Part shown: piece after piece, positions 20,370 through 29,162 of the stretch
How positions within the stretch are numbered: the stretch's first letter is position 1
Layout of the letters: every line of letters starts with the position of its first letter
Assembly: GCF_004336635.1 (NCBI RefSeq)
Contig: NZ_SJXH01000001.1
Coordinates: 1 to 64,000, forward strand
DNA: 64,000 nt
Source: Acinetobacter sp. ANC 4862
Lineage (GTDB): Bacteria; Pseudomonadota; Gammaproteobacteria; Pseudomonadales; Moraxellaceae
Direction of reading: 5' to 3'
Program-made: the position numbers and the translations under genes
The notes under the pieces: model-generated
Told to the model about the DNA's origin: nothing
Seen by the model: the letters and a program-made list of their open reading frames with translations, nothing else
Databases searched by the model: none

Positions 20370-20615
20370 ATGAAAAATGATCTTCTTATTAATCCTGAAA
20401 TTAAACAAATTGGATATTCCCTAATTTTAGATTTAAATATTCAAAACGAGTATGGTTTAAGTAAACTTCTATCTGTCAATCACTGCCATAGAAATCATGA
20501 TGCGCTCTTAATATGGCTAGATCGAATTTTAGAAGAGAGTGATAAGAAATTAACAAAACAGGAGATTATAAATAAACTTTTTGAAAAAATACCAGAATCA
20601 ATGATGAACCATTAA
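20370..20615 (+). CDS. Hypothetical 81-aa protein
   Basis: This gene was not recognised. The protein is soluble, with a Lys/Glu/Leu-rich helical look; the centre reads CHRNHDALLIWLDRILEESD and the C-terminus KLTKQEIINKLFEKIPESMM. A decayed DUF6088 gene overlaps its last bases from the other strand, and a terminator-like hairpin follows its stop. It could be a real small gene of the accessory region or a chance frame in A/T-rich DNA; the moderate length and the terminator favour a real gene. Confidence 0.5.
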   Translation: MKNDLLINPEIKQIGYSLILDLNIQNEYGLSKLLSVNHCHRNHDALLIWLDRILEESDKKLTKQEIINKLFEKIPESMMNH

Positions 20616-20970
20616 AACAGGATTTAATCCTATTTTTTTATAACTTTCTATTACATCTTTCGTACATTGTTCTAAATTTAAACTAATAAAAATTTTAAAT
20701 TCTTTATCTGTTAAAATATTTTTTATTTTTAAATAGTCGTTAAATTTAGCTCTTCTTTTTCAATATAATATAAGGCTGATATTACTAGTCCTACCTTCGT
20801 CAATGAATGCTGTAGTATTTTTTATTATCTGTATGATAAAATGTTATTTCTATCTCCGCAGACATAGATCACTCTAGAATATCCACTTGTCCAAAAGACT
20901 TTATTTAACGGTACTTGAGTATTTAATTGTAAACGATTTTCAGATTGGTCACCTTGGTATATTCAAGTAT
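20598..20970 (-). pseudogene. Decayed DUF6088 (AbiEi-like) gene, paralogue of 26368-26976
   Basis: The minus strand reads NRLQLNTQVPLNKVFWTSGY, then SRVIYVCGD. This matches NRFRISTQMPLTKVFLTSGY and SREVNICGS of the intact DUF6088 protein. A frameshift leads to ITFYHTDNKKYYSI (intact: FIHTNNKRLLQYSM), then more stops. A last open piece, NDYLKIKNILTDKEFKIFIS, ends at 20598. The N-terminal third is missing. It overlaps the 81-aa gene tail to tail. Confidence 0.75.
20619..20639 (+). terminator. Intrinsic terminator after the 81-aa gene
   Basis: The hairpin AGGAT-TTA-ATCCT (20619-20631) is followed by ATTTTTTT. The stem is short, so strength is uncertain. Confidence 0.5.
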
Positions 20971-21171
20971 TCTGCGTTTTAAACGCTTAGCTTAAAAATA
21001 ATTAAAATATCGTTACTTATCTAATTATTATAAATATAAAACACTGTAATAGCCCTCTTGTAAAAGTATGCTTTTACCTAATTTTTGAATTAGCTAAAAC
21101 CTTATAAAATATAGCTTGTGGCTGTTTAAATTTCGACTAATGCAAGGTCTAATAATTCGCTCAATTCAAGA

Positions 21172-21207
21172 TAAAACGAAGCCAAATACATAACATAATT
21201 GGCTTCG
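21172..21207 (-). terminator. Terminator of the minus-strand SfnB-like pair
   Basis: CGAAGCCAA (21177-21185) pairs with TTGGCTTCG (21199-21207), and on the minus strand a T run follows. It lies about 40 bp after the stop of the 21249-22508 gene. Confidence 0.75.
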
Positions 21208-21248
21208 GAGAAAATAAATAGATTCGTTTTTATTATTTTAAGATGGCG

Positions 21249-22508
21249 TCATGCAATTTTATTTTGATTGTGTTTCTCTACCTTGGGACTTGCACCAATC
21301 TGCCAAACGTAAGGTAAATCTGTTTGATTGACCTCCCAGTCTCCAATGACTTTTTCTTTATAGATAAGTGGATTATGAGAAGAAACGACACGGGCATTAC
21401 GCCAGAAACGATCTAATGATTTTGCACTGGTACTTGCAGAGGCACCTAAGCTATTAAATAATGCACTGGTTAAATCTAACACTAGATTAGAAATGACCAC
21501 TTGCCCTTGTGAAGATTGCAATTCAGCAATATGATTCGCTTTTTGATCACGTACTTCGTTGGCTTCAAAGTGAGTGGCATATGCATCATCTAAAGCATCA
21601 GCCACAGCAAGTGCAATGGTTTTAGCTGAAAATGCTTGCGCGGAAGCTCGACCGATCACTTGAAGTATTTGTGGATCATGTCGAACTAAATCCGCATTAC
21701 CATGACTAAAAATACGATCACGCTTGCGCACTTCAGCAGTAAAGACTTCCACAGCATTTTGTGCAATACCTGCCAAAGTCGCTAAATGGAATTCTTGATA
21801 AAATGCAGTTTGATATTTAAAACGATCTGCAAAAAGTAAAATATGATCACGTTCAATCGCAACATCTTTTAGGGTTAATGTTCCACTACCCGTGGTTCTT
21901 TGACCAAATCCATCCCAATCGTCTTGAATATGTACACCAGCCTCACGCGTAGACACAGCGGCAATTACGTGTTGATTGGTTGTTTCATCTAAAGCAAACA
22001 GATCAATCCAATCTGCAAAAATGGTTCCTGTCGAATAAAACTTCTGACCATTCACGAGCAACTGACCAGTTTGATTTTGAGTTACACGGGTAATGACATC
22101 ACCAATTTTGACTTGACCAATTTCAGTCCACGCATTGCCAACTAAATCTCCCGCAACAAAACGTTTAAACCAATGAAACTGAGATTGGTCTCGGTGCGCA
22201 ATTAAACGATCTTCGACGAAGGCAAAGTGCCCACGCAACGCTTGGACAATATTTGAATCTACAGCTGCTAATTCAATGAGCAACTGAAAGAGCTGATGTT
22301 GTGAAAAACCTACGCCACCGTATTCCACAGGCACACGCAATGCACCGAATCCTGCCTGTTTTAACCATTGAATTTCTTCGAATGGCAAACGTCTATGCTG
22401 TTCACGATCCAACGTAGTAGCTGCGATTTTTTCAAAAATTGGACGATATTTTGCAGCAATACTTTCATAGTCAGCCACAGCTAAAGATATTTGATTTGTT
22501 TTGGTCAT
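21249..22508 (-). CDS. SfnB-family acyl-CoA-dehydrogenase-like oxidoreductase (second of pair)
   Basis: This 419-aa flavoprotein of the acyl-CoA dehydrogenase fold has the alpha-helical N-terminus (LPFEEIQWLKQAGFGALRVP, YGGVGFS), the middle beta-domain (KFYSTGTIFADW, then DDWDGFGQRTTGSGT) and C-terminal helices ending LDRFWRNARVVSSHNPLIYK. Known: the DszC/SfnB branch uses reduced flavin and oxygen on organosulfur or related compounds, not acyl-CoA. The start chosen is ATG 22508, which has GGAG upstream; a longer frame begins inside the preceding gene. It lies 4 bp downstream of its paralogue, so the two are co-transcribed. The substrate is unknown. Confidence 0.85.
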   Translation of the reverse strand: MTKTNQISLAVADYESIAAKYRPIFEKIAATTLDREQHRRLPFEEIQWLKQAGFGALRVPVEYGGVGFSQHQLFQLLIELAAVDSNIVQALRGHFAFVEDRLIAHRDQSQFHWFKRFVAGDLVGNAWTEIGQVKIGDVITRVTQNQTGQLLVNGQKFYSTGTIFADWIDLFALDETTNQHVIAAVSTREAGVHIQDDWDGFGQRTTGSGTLTLKDVAIERDHILLFADRFKYQTAFYQEFHLATLAGIAQNAVEVFTAEVRKRDRIFSHGNADLVRHDPQILQVIGRASAQAFSAKTIALAVADALDDAYATHFEANEVRDQKANHIAELQSSQGQVVISNLVLDLTSALFNSLGASASTSAKSLDRFWRNARVVSSHNPLIYKEKVIGDWEVNQTDLPYVWQIGASPKVEKHNQNKIA

Positions 22509-22512
22509 TTTG

Positions 22513-23763
22513 TTAGCTCCAGGCATGACGTGGTAAAGCAATGTCATTTAAATAGTAATTTCCCACCAAATTTAATTTCCAACGTACTGGATCATGTAAG
22601 GTATGGGTTCGCGCATTACGCCAATAGCGGTCTAAATTCAGCTCAGACAATGTAGAACGAGTCCCTGCCAATTCGAAAAGTTTATTGGCCGCTAAAATCG
22701 CAATCTCCGTGGTTAAAACTTTTGCTTCAGCGACCAGCAAGGTGGCTTCAGACACATTTTCTTCTGTAGCATCTAATAAAGCCTTATCAATTGCAGCACC
22801 AGCTAAATCTAAAACAGCTTCGGCTGCACGTAATTTGATTTTGAGCTCACCAATATTTGCAATGGTGTAAGGATCTTCTGTCGCTTTGTTTAAACCAGAA
22901 TCAATCCAAGGGCGTGTATATTGACGGACATAGTCAATGGTTTCTTGTATCGCACCACGCGCAATCCCTGCATCTACGGCAGCTTGGATAAATTGTGAGA
23001 TTGCACCTGCCGCAGTTGGTCGCTCAAATGCTTTATGAATCGGGACAATATATTTTAAATCGACTTGGACATCGTCTAATTGAACAGAGCCACTTGCTGT
23101 TGTTCTTTGGCCGAACCCACTCCAATCATTTACGATTGTTAAACCTGGTGTGTGCTGTGGTACGAGTGCGGCATATGGAAGTCCATCGTGATCAACAGCC
23201 ACTACTGGTACCCAATGTGCTAACAATGCACCAGTCGCAAAGAATTTTTGACCATTAATCACCGCGTGATTTTCTTTAAATTCGATACGTGTGGTTAAGT
23301 CCGCCACTGTTTTCGAATTCTTTTCAGAAAAGGCATTACCAAAACGGTGACCATTCAGAATTTGCTCAAAGAAAAATTGTTTTTGTTCTTCTGTTGCATC
23401 TAGACGAACATGCTCGATAAAAGCCCAATGGTTTTGTGCAATTTGCCCGAGCGATGAATCGACGCTTGAAATAATTTTAACGACTTCTGCCAAAGTCTTA
23501 TAACTCACCTCCGCACCGCCATATCGTTTTGGAATATTAATACCCCATAAGCCCGACTGTGAATAAGCTTGAATTTCTTTTAATGGGAGGCGTCGCTCAT
23601 GGTCACGAATGGCTGCTTCAACTTTAAACGATTCAGCTAGCTGTTTTGCAATCTCAATTGCTTCTTGATCTGAGCCAATACGGTGTGCTAGTTGATTCAG
23701 GTGATAAAAATCAAATGGAATATTCTTCGCATCATTTAACTGAATTTCTATTTTGGTCGTCAT
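22513..23763 (-). CDS. SfnB-family sulfur-acquisition oxidoreductase (first of pair)
   Basis: This 416-aa protein has the same fold and motifs as its downstream neighbour: RRLPLKEIQAYSQSGLWGIN, YGGAEVSYKTLAEV, GQKFFATGALLAHW, DWSGFGQRTTASGS and LDRYWRNARTHTLHDPVRWK. It is closer to the proteins at 47,104-49,541 than to its immediate neighbour (for example the shared RTHTLHDPVRWKLN ending). It likely acts as a flavin-dependent monooxygenase or dehydrogenase in organosulfur use, with the divergent monooxygenase at 24202. It is the first gene of a two-gene minus operon. Confidence 0.87.
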   Translation of the reverse strand: MTTKIEIQLNDAKNIPFDFYHLNQLAHRIGSDQEAIEIAKQLAESFKVEAAIRDHERRLPLKEIQAYSQSGLWGINIPKRYGGAEVSYKTLAEVVKIISSVDSSLGQIAQNHWAFIEHVRLDATEEQKQFFFEQILNGHRFGNAFSEKNSKTVADLTTRIEFKENHAVINGQKFFATGALLAHWVPVVAVDHDGLPYAALVPQHTPGLTIVNDWSGFGQRTTASGSVQLDDVQVDLKYIVPIHKAFERPTAAGAISQFIQAAVDAGIARGAIQETIDYVRQYTRPWIDSGLNKATEDPYTIANIGELKIKLRAAEAVLDLAGAAIDKALLDATEENVSEATLLVAEAKVLTTEIAILAANKLFELAGTRSTLSELNLDRYWRNARTHTLHDPVRWKLNLVGNYYLNDIALPRHAWS

Positions 23764-23926
23764 TTATATTCTTCCAACATAATTTATGAATTTAAACTAG
23801 CATTAAAAAACTAAATCAATGAAATCAAATAAAATGGAAAGCTTTTTATATTTTTAAATATCCAATCACCAATAAAATTTTAAGTGAAATAATTATTCAT
23901 TTTTTATATATAGATTTTAAAGATAT

Positions 23927-24082
23927 GCTGTTTACTTTACCTATAAAAATGATTTCCGTTTCTGCTTAGAAAATATCAGTGCCCGTAATGATACGGCTTT
24001 TGGTGGTGCGAATGGTTTCGCTGAAGGTAAAAATTCTGATTGGAATCAGCTGACATATTTATCACTTGGCTACTATTTCTAA
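23927..24082 (+). pseudogene. C-terminal remnant of an outer-membrane beta-barrel protein
   Basis: One frame reads AVYFTYKNDFRFCLENISAR, then NDTAFGGANGFAEGKNSDWN, then QLTYLSLGYYF and stop. Alternating aromatic residues and the terminal Phe are the hallmarks of a porin's last strands and its BAM recognition signal. There is no start and no upstream part, so about 50 residues survive. It sits just before the monooxygenase gene, so a porin or receptor may once have belonged to this sulfur locus. Confidence 0.65.
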
Positions 24083-24201
24083 TATGAATATTCCATTTTC
24101 ATCTAAACACAATATTCAATATTGAATCAAATTATTGTGATTAAACATTTGAAAACTTTTTACATAAGATCAATCTAAATATTAATTTTGAAGTAACAAC
24201 G

Positions 24202-25608
24202 ATGACAAAACAAATTCGATTTAATGCTTTTGAAATGAACTGTGTGGCACATCAGTCACCCGGGTTATGGCGCCACCCTTTAGACCGCTCAACAGAATAC
24301 AAAGATATCGAGTACTGGACAGATTTAGCCAAAATTTTAGAACGCGGTAAATTTGACGGGATTTTTCTTGCAGATGTTCTGGGCATTTATGATGTGTATC
24401 ATGGTTCCAATGAACACGCACTGACTGGTGCAGTACAAGTTCCTGTGAATGACCCATTACAAATTGTGCCTGCGATGGCTGCTGTGACCAAACATTTAGG
24501 TTTTGGTGTAACAACATCTATTTCTTTTGAACACCCTTACCCTTTTGCACGTCGTATGAGTACTTTGGATCATCTCACCAAAGGACGTGCAGGTTGGAAT
24601 ATTGTGACATCGTATCTTGAGAGTGGTTCGAAAAACTTAGGCTTAAAAACTCAAGTGAGTCATGACAACCGTTACAATATTGCCGATGAATATCTCGAAG
24701 TTTTATACAAACTTTGGGAAGGCTCTTGGGAGAATGAAGCCGTACTACGTGACAAAGAACGCGGTATTTTTGCTGATTTTACCAAAGTGCATCCAATTCA
24801 ACATGAAGGACAATATTTTACGGTTCCGGGTATCCATGTGTGTGAACCATCTCCACAACGAACGCCAGTTTTATATCAAGCTGGGGCATCGAGTCGTGGA
24901 CAAAAATTTGCAAGTCAGAATGCCGAATGTGTATTTATTTCTGCACCAACCAAAGTGGCTGTAAAACAGTTAGTCAAAGGCATTCGTACTAAACTTGTTG
25001 AAGAAGGTCGTGATCCAAACTCTGTATTGATTTACACCATGCTTTCAATTGTAGTGGATGAAACAGATGAAAAAGCACAGAAAAAGTTTGAAGAATATCA
25101 AAGCTACGGAAGCTATGATGGTGGCCTAACTTTAGTGTCAGGTTGGTCTGGCGTTGACTTCTCTCAATATCAATCTACTGATCAAGTTGAGTATATTGAA
25201 ACCAATGCTATTCAATCTCTGCTCGACTCCTATGTAAAAGCAGATCCTAATCGTGTTTGGACCATTGAGGAAATTGCACGTTGGACCAGCGTTGGTGGTA
25301 ATGGTCCTGTGATTGTTGGTTCTCCAACAACTGTTGCCGATCGCTTACAAGAATGGATCGAAGAAACGGATATTGATGGTTTTAACCTTGCTTATATTTT
25401 GGCGCATAAAACTTTTGAAGATGTGGTTGAATTTGTTGTGCCAGAATTACAGCGTCGTGGTGTATATCAACAAGAATATCGTGAAGGTACGTTACGTGAA
25501 AAACTTTTTGCACAAGGCCCTCACCTTGCGGAGAATCATCGTGGTGCAAAATTTAGGAATTTATCGAAGCAAGACCCTACTTTAAGTATTGAAAAACAAA
25601 TTGCTTAA
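24202..25608 (+). CDS. NtaA/SnaA/DmoA-family FMN-dependent monooxygenase
   Basis: This 468-aa bacterial luciferase-like TIM-barrel enzyme uses FMNH2 from a separate reductase. Seen: FNAFEMNCVAHQSPGLWRHP at the N-terminus, FDGIFLADVLGIYDVYHG, HPYPFARRMSTLDHLTKGRA, GWNIVTSY, YQAGASSRGQKFAS and the C-terminal VVPELQRRGVYQQEYREGTL. All are family hallmarks, and the length is normal. Neighbours (divergent SfnB-type genes) suggest that the substrate is a sulfide, sulfone or similar organosulfur compound. A close paralogue lies at 49541-50965. No flavin reductase gene is in the window. Confidence 0.9.
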   Translation: MTKQIRFNAFEMNCVAHQSPGLWRHPLDRSTEYKDIEYWTDLAKILERGKFDGIFLADVLGIYDVYHGSNEHALTGAVQVPVNDPLQIVPAMAAVTKHLGFGVTTSISFEHPYPFARRMSTLDHLTKGRAGWNIVTSYLESGSKNLGLKTQVSHDNRYNIADEYLEVLYKLWEGSWENEAVLRDKERGIFADFTKVHPIQHEGQYFTVPGIHVCEPSPQRTPVLYQAGASSRGQKFASQNAECVFISAPTKVAVKQLVKGIRTKLVEEGRDPNSVLIYTMLSIVVDETDEKAQKKFEEYQSYGSYDGGLTLVSGWSGVDFSQYQSTDQVEYIETNAIQSLLDSYVKADPNRVWTIEEIARWTSVGGNGPVIVGSPTTVADRLQEWIEETDIDGFNLAYILAHKTFEDVVEFVVPELQRRGVYQQEYREGTLREKLFAQGPHLAENHRGAKFRNLSKQDPTLSIEKQIA

Positions 25609-25706
25609 TTTAATTCATATGTGAAAGCTAGGTCTTTGGCTGACACTGAAATTTCAGCATAATTGTTCTTCTAATCACTGATAGAGCATCATCCTATTCA
25701 TAGATG

Positions 25707-26339
25707 CATACAGAAAGAACTGCTCGGCATGTGGATGGCTGAGAATGAGGGTGCAAAGTTCTGGCTAAATGTTCTGACTGAGCTGAAAAACCGTGGGTTG
25801 CAGGATATTCTGATCGCCTGTGTAGATGGCCTGAAAGGCTTTCCTGATGCCATTAACAGCGTATACCCGCAAACCCATATCCAAGTGTGCATTATCCATA
25901 TGCTGCGCAACAGCTTGAAATACATGTCATGGAAAGATTACAAGGCCGTCACTCAGGATTTAAAACCGTTTATCAGTCACCCACTGAAGAGGCAGCCTTG
26001 ATGGCCCTGGATCAATTTGCCCAAACATGGGATGACATAGTACCCACAGATCAGCAAAAGCTGGCGTACGCACTGGGAGAATCTGAATACCTTCTTTGCT
26101 TATCCAGCCGAGATACGTAAAGCCATCTATACCACCAATGCGATCGAGTCATTAAACAGCGTAATACGTCAGGCGATCAAAAAGCGTAAAGTCTTTCCAA
26201 TGGATGATTCTGTACGTAAAGTAATTTACCTGGCAATTGATGCAGCGTCTAAAAGTGGAATATGCCTATTCCCGACTGGCGTTTAGCCATGAGCCGCTTT
26301 ATTATTGAATTCGGTGACCGCTTAAGCAATCACCTTTAA
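25707..26339 (+). pseudogene. IS256-family (mutator) transposase remnant
   Basis: The first open stretch reads KELLGMWMAENEGAKFWLNV, then DILIACVDGLKGFPDAI. It stops at 26001, and the next frame continues EEAALMALDQFAQTWDDIVP. Then follow KAIYTTNAIESLNSVIRQAI and MPIPDWRLAMSRFIIEFGDR. These are the second half of an IS256 transposase, including the DG aspartate block and the conserved NAIESLN helix. The N-terminal half is absent, and a frameshift and small deletions are present. No terminal repeats were identified. Confidence 0.88.
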
Positions 26340-26367
26340 TTTATGAAAAGCAATTACACAAAATTAT

Positions 26368-26976
26368 TTACAGGCTCGATAGATATTCTGAGATTGATTT
26401 CTTCATCCATAATTCAATCTCTGCATCTTTTAACAAACTAAAATTTTTATCACCTATATGCAACCTTATCTTTTCTAGCACGGCATCATCGACCTCTGCT
26501 TTCCTAAGATAATACATACACGATATTGCGCTACCAATGGCATGCATAGAGTACTGCAATAATCTTTTATTATTTGTATGTATAAATTTCACTCTAGAAC
26601 CACATATGTTGACCTCTCGCGAATATCCACTTGTAAGAAAAACTTTTGTTAAAGGCATTTGAGTGCTGATACGAAAACGGTTTGCCACATGTGCACCATG
26701 TAGCTGAATAACTTCTTGATTTTTTTCTACTATTTTTTCAACCACATCCATAATATCAGGTGGTAATGGAACTCCTCCCAAAATTTCTGAATATTCTGTT
26801 TTATAATATATATTTCTATAAGCAACACCGATCGTCTTTTCTTTTTTTAACGCTCTCAAAATTCTATAAATATTACTTTTACTACAAGCGTAATTCAGGT
26901 CCTCAATAACAAATACATGGCCGGGTTCCATTTTTTGTATCTGAATAAGGACTTCTTCTTTTAGCAATGACGCCAT
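26368..26976 (-). CDS. DUF6088 (AbiEi-like) protein, last gene of the Wadjet-like operon
   Basis: This 202-aa protein has an N-terminal winged-helix look (VLIQIQKMEPGHVFVIEDLN, then SKSNIYRILRALKKEKTIGV) followed by GGVPLPPDIMDVV and the core NRFRISTQMPLTKVFLTSGY. Known: DUF6088 proteins resemble the AbiEi antitoxin, a DNA-binding repressor that in AbiE is followed by a nucleotidyltransferase toxin (AbiEii). No AbiEii gene is present. It lies 55 bp downstream of jetD in the same direction. A role as regulator or accessory of the Wadjet-like complex is inference. The C-terminus (to EYLSSL) is complete. Confidence 0.7.
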   Translation of the reverse strand: MASLLKEEVLIQIQKMEPGHVFVIEDLNYACSKSNIYRILRALKKEKTIGVAYRNIYYKTEYSEILGGVPLPPDIMDVVEKIVEKNQEVIQLHGAHVANRFRISTQMPLTKVFLTSGYSREVNICGSRVKFIHTNNKRLLQYSMHAIGSAISCMYYLRKAEVDDAVLEKIRLHIGDKNFSLLKDAEIELWMKKSISEYLSSL

Positions 26977-27031
26977 ATTTAAACACTACTTTTCATCAAA
27001 ATTTTTATTAAAAATCAGGATTAGATAAACT

Positions 27032-27904
27032 TCAGTCCATCTTTAATTCAATTAGAGGCCCCAAGCGATTCACATTCTCTTGCATAAGTGCAATTTGATT
27101 GATCTGTAGATGCTTATACAAATTTCTAAAAGCTAAAGACTGCGTGGTATCAACGGAAAGATCATGACCACTATTAATCTGTTCAAAAAACTTAGTAGTG
27201 TTATTGTCCACATGATTTCGGCTTAGCTCTTTCCAACAGCTAGGAATTAATATCGACATTTCCCTCCGCTTAAAGAAATGAGCAGCGATCTTTACCCCGA
27301 ACGGATCCAAATCACCATAAAATGCAATTTTAGTATGGTCGGGAAGTTTAGCTAGCAATTCAAATACCTGACGAGCATTTTGACCTTGGCCACGATATAA
27401 AAATAAACTATCTCGCCATTCTTCAGGCAGCTGCTCATACCAATCAAAAAGTCTGGTCAACATCGTTCCATTTTCAACGATAATCAATTTTTCAATCTTC
27501 TTGCAGCATAACTCATTGGCATAAATCGTAGGCACTAAGCCCTTATATCCAATAGTGACATCTCCCTGTTTTAATGGCAGCTTTGCGTGCACTGATGCAA
27601 ATACAAGCTGGTCTCCAAATACTGAATATCCACCAGACTTTTCATCTTTCAAAAAGTTTAACAGATCCATACGATCAGACTCTAAATTCAGAGACTGTTC
27701 AGGAGCGACCTTAACCTGTTTTGCATAGATACAGCGCTCCAAATACTCCAGTTCTTTGGATGTAAGGTGAAGCTCCTTACCATGGACCGTACCAATCTGA
27801 TAATCCTGATGAACTTTTTGCCAGGTTTTATTGAATGCCATAGACCGCTTTTTTAATTGCAATGCCGTCTGAATTACCGATAGTTCACGTATACCAAATG
27901 TCAC
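27032..27904 (-). CDS. jetD: JetD-like Toprim nuclease subunit of a Wadjet-like system
   Basis: This 290-aa protein has a C-terminal Toprim domain. IIVENGTML carries the conserved Glu (E144), and FYGDLDPFGVKIA carries the DxD pair (D198, D200). Known: in Wadjet (MksG) this subunit cuts plasmid DNA that the SMC motor has looped. The N-terminal part (1-135) would be the arm that docks on the SMC complex. It is shorter than many JetD proteins (about 350-400 aa), pointing to a divergent subtype. It is spaced 13 bp from jetA, with the DUF6088 gene next. Confidence 0.82.
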   Translation of the reverse strand: MTFGIRELSVIQTALQLKKRSMAFNKTWQKVHQDYQIGTVHGKELHLTSKELEYLERCIYAKQVKVAPEQSLNLESDRMDLLNFLKDEKSGGYSVFGDQLVFASVHAKLPLKQGDVTIGYKGLVPTIYANELCCKKIEKLIIVENGTMLTRLFDWYEQLPEEWRDSLFLYRGQGQNARQVFELLAKLPDHTKIAFYGDLDPFGVKIAAHFFKRREMSILIPSCWKELSRNHVDNNTTKFFEQINSGHDLSVDTTQSLAFRNLYKHLQINQIALMQENVNRLGPLIELKMD

Positions 27905-27917
27905 TCATGTTCTCCTA

Positions 27918-29162
27918 TCAGGCAATCTGTTGCAATTTATCAGTTCGAGAAATGATGACATCAGATACACAACTATTTCCATCAAATATAGGATCTATAG
28001 TTTCGACAAATTCCATGTTCAATTTATCTTTGAATCGGTTTCTATAGTGGCTGGTTAAAGCGATCAGCCAAAAATCAATATCGCATCCTGGCATTAGCAG
28101 CTCATATGTTTCAACGCCACTCAATTGTTGATGTTTTCCCCCATCCACAAGCAATGCATCAAAGAAATTACTCGTAGCAATTTCTAAAGCAGTTAAAGGC
28201 TGTTCAACAACCTCACTCCCTTCTCTAACATCTGGCAGATTTTCTTGATTTTTATTCTGCTCTATCCGTTTTTCACGCTTGGCAAATACTTTTGAGCCAA
28301 GTTCACGTAGCGTTTCCTGTTCTTCATCAGCATCCAGATCTGCATAGCTGATGAGTTCACTGCATGGCACATGATAAAAAACTTCTGACGCCGTCGCTTC
28401 ATCAAACTCCAGGTTTAATGTAGATTTTCCTTTTAAAAAGCGGTGGAAAGCATCCACCATGTTGCTTTTTTTCTGCGAAGATAATTCTTGTTTCCAATCA
28501 AACAACTGCTTGTTTAATTTAGAAGCACTGTATTTCACCTCTTTACTACAGATAATGAATACGGGGATCAGCTTATTTACCACCAAACTTTCAAGATCTT
28601 TATCTGAAGCACCAAGCTCAAGCATTGCGTTGGTTGAAAGTGCGCCCATCACTTCAGTCAATGAACTTAAAATCCTGATGGTTTTTTCAATGCGTTGAAT
28701 ACGGACCTCAAGATTGTTAAACAATGCCAGGTCTTGAAGTGCTTGGGTGGAGAAATCATAGCAGCTCTCAAAAATAGTATTGGCTAATTCAACAATACCT
28801 TCACTAATTTCATCCTTATAAATTTCAGCATCTTCTACACTTTTGAGTTTGGTCGTTTCAAATTCACTGATATTGGCACGAATATCTGAAATAAGTTTAT
28901 GAATCTGTTTAGAGCTGTCAGTAACCCTACGTTTTTTCTCATAATACGTTACGAATGAAATCACGTGGTTGTATAAGTTAAAGCCATTTTTTTCAGTGTT
29001 GAAATAGCCAAGTTCTGCTTTATTCAATACTTTGATTAAATACTCATTGTCATCAGTTACAGGCACAATTGCGTTGTTAAATACAATCGCATTACCGATA
29101 TGCTCAATGTAGTTGTTGAGCGCTTTTGCCGCTTTGGCTGCTGGATATTCCAACTCACTCAT
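27918..29162 (-). CDS. jetA: JetA/MksF-like kleisin subunit
   Basis: This 414-aa, mostly helical protein was identified by its place between a MukE-size gene and a Toprim nuclease, downstream of an SMC gene. It has no catalytic motif. The N-terminal half (helices around LIKVLNKAELGYFNTEKNGF) looks like a winged-helix plus helical bundle, the long middle is coiled, and the C-terminus returns to a compact domain (LMPGCDIDFWLIALTSHYRN). Known: the kleisin bridges the two SMC heads and recruits the small KITE subunit. Its ATG overlaps the jetB stop (ATGA), indicating coupled translation. Confidence 0.7.
   Translation of the reverse strand: MSELEYPAAKAAKALNNYIEHIGNAIVFNNAIVPVTDDNEYLIKVLNKAELGYFNTEKNGFNLYNHVISFVTYYEKKRRVTDSSKQIHKLISDIRANISEFETTKLKSVEDAEIYKDEISEGIVELANTIFESCYDFSTQALQDLALFNNLEVRIQRIEKTIRILSSLTEVMGALSTNAMLELGASDKDLESLVVNKLIPVFIICSKEVKYSASKLNKQLFDWKQELSSQKKSNMVDAFHRFLKGKSTLNLEFDEATASEVFYHVPCSELISYADLDADEEQETLRELGSKVFAKREKRIEQNKNQENLPDVREGSEVVEQPLTALEIATSNFFDALLVDGGKHQQLSGVETYELLMPGCDIDFWLIALTSHYRNRFKDKLNMEFVETIDPIFDGNSCVSDVIISRTDKLQQIA

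Noticed and set aside
25729-26120. Two small genes
   Set aside because: Both are consecutive frames of one frameshifted IS256 transposase.
26368-26976. AbiE toxin-antitoxin system
   Set aside because: Only the AbiEi-like half is present; there is no nucleotidyltransferase (AbiEii) gene next to it.
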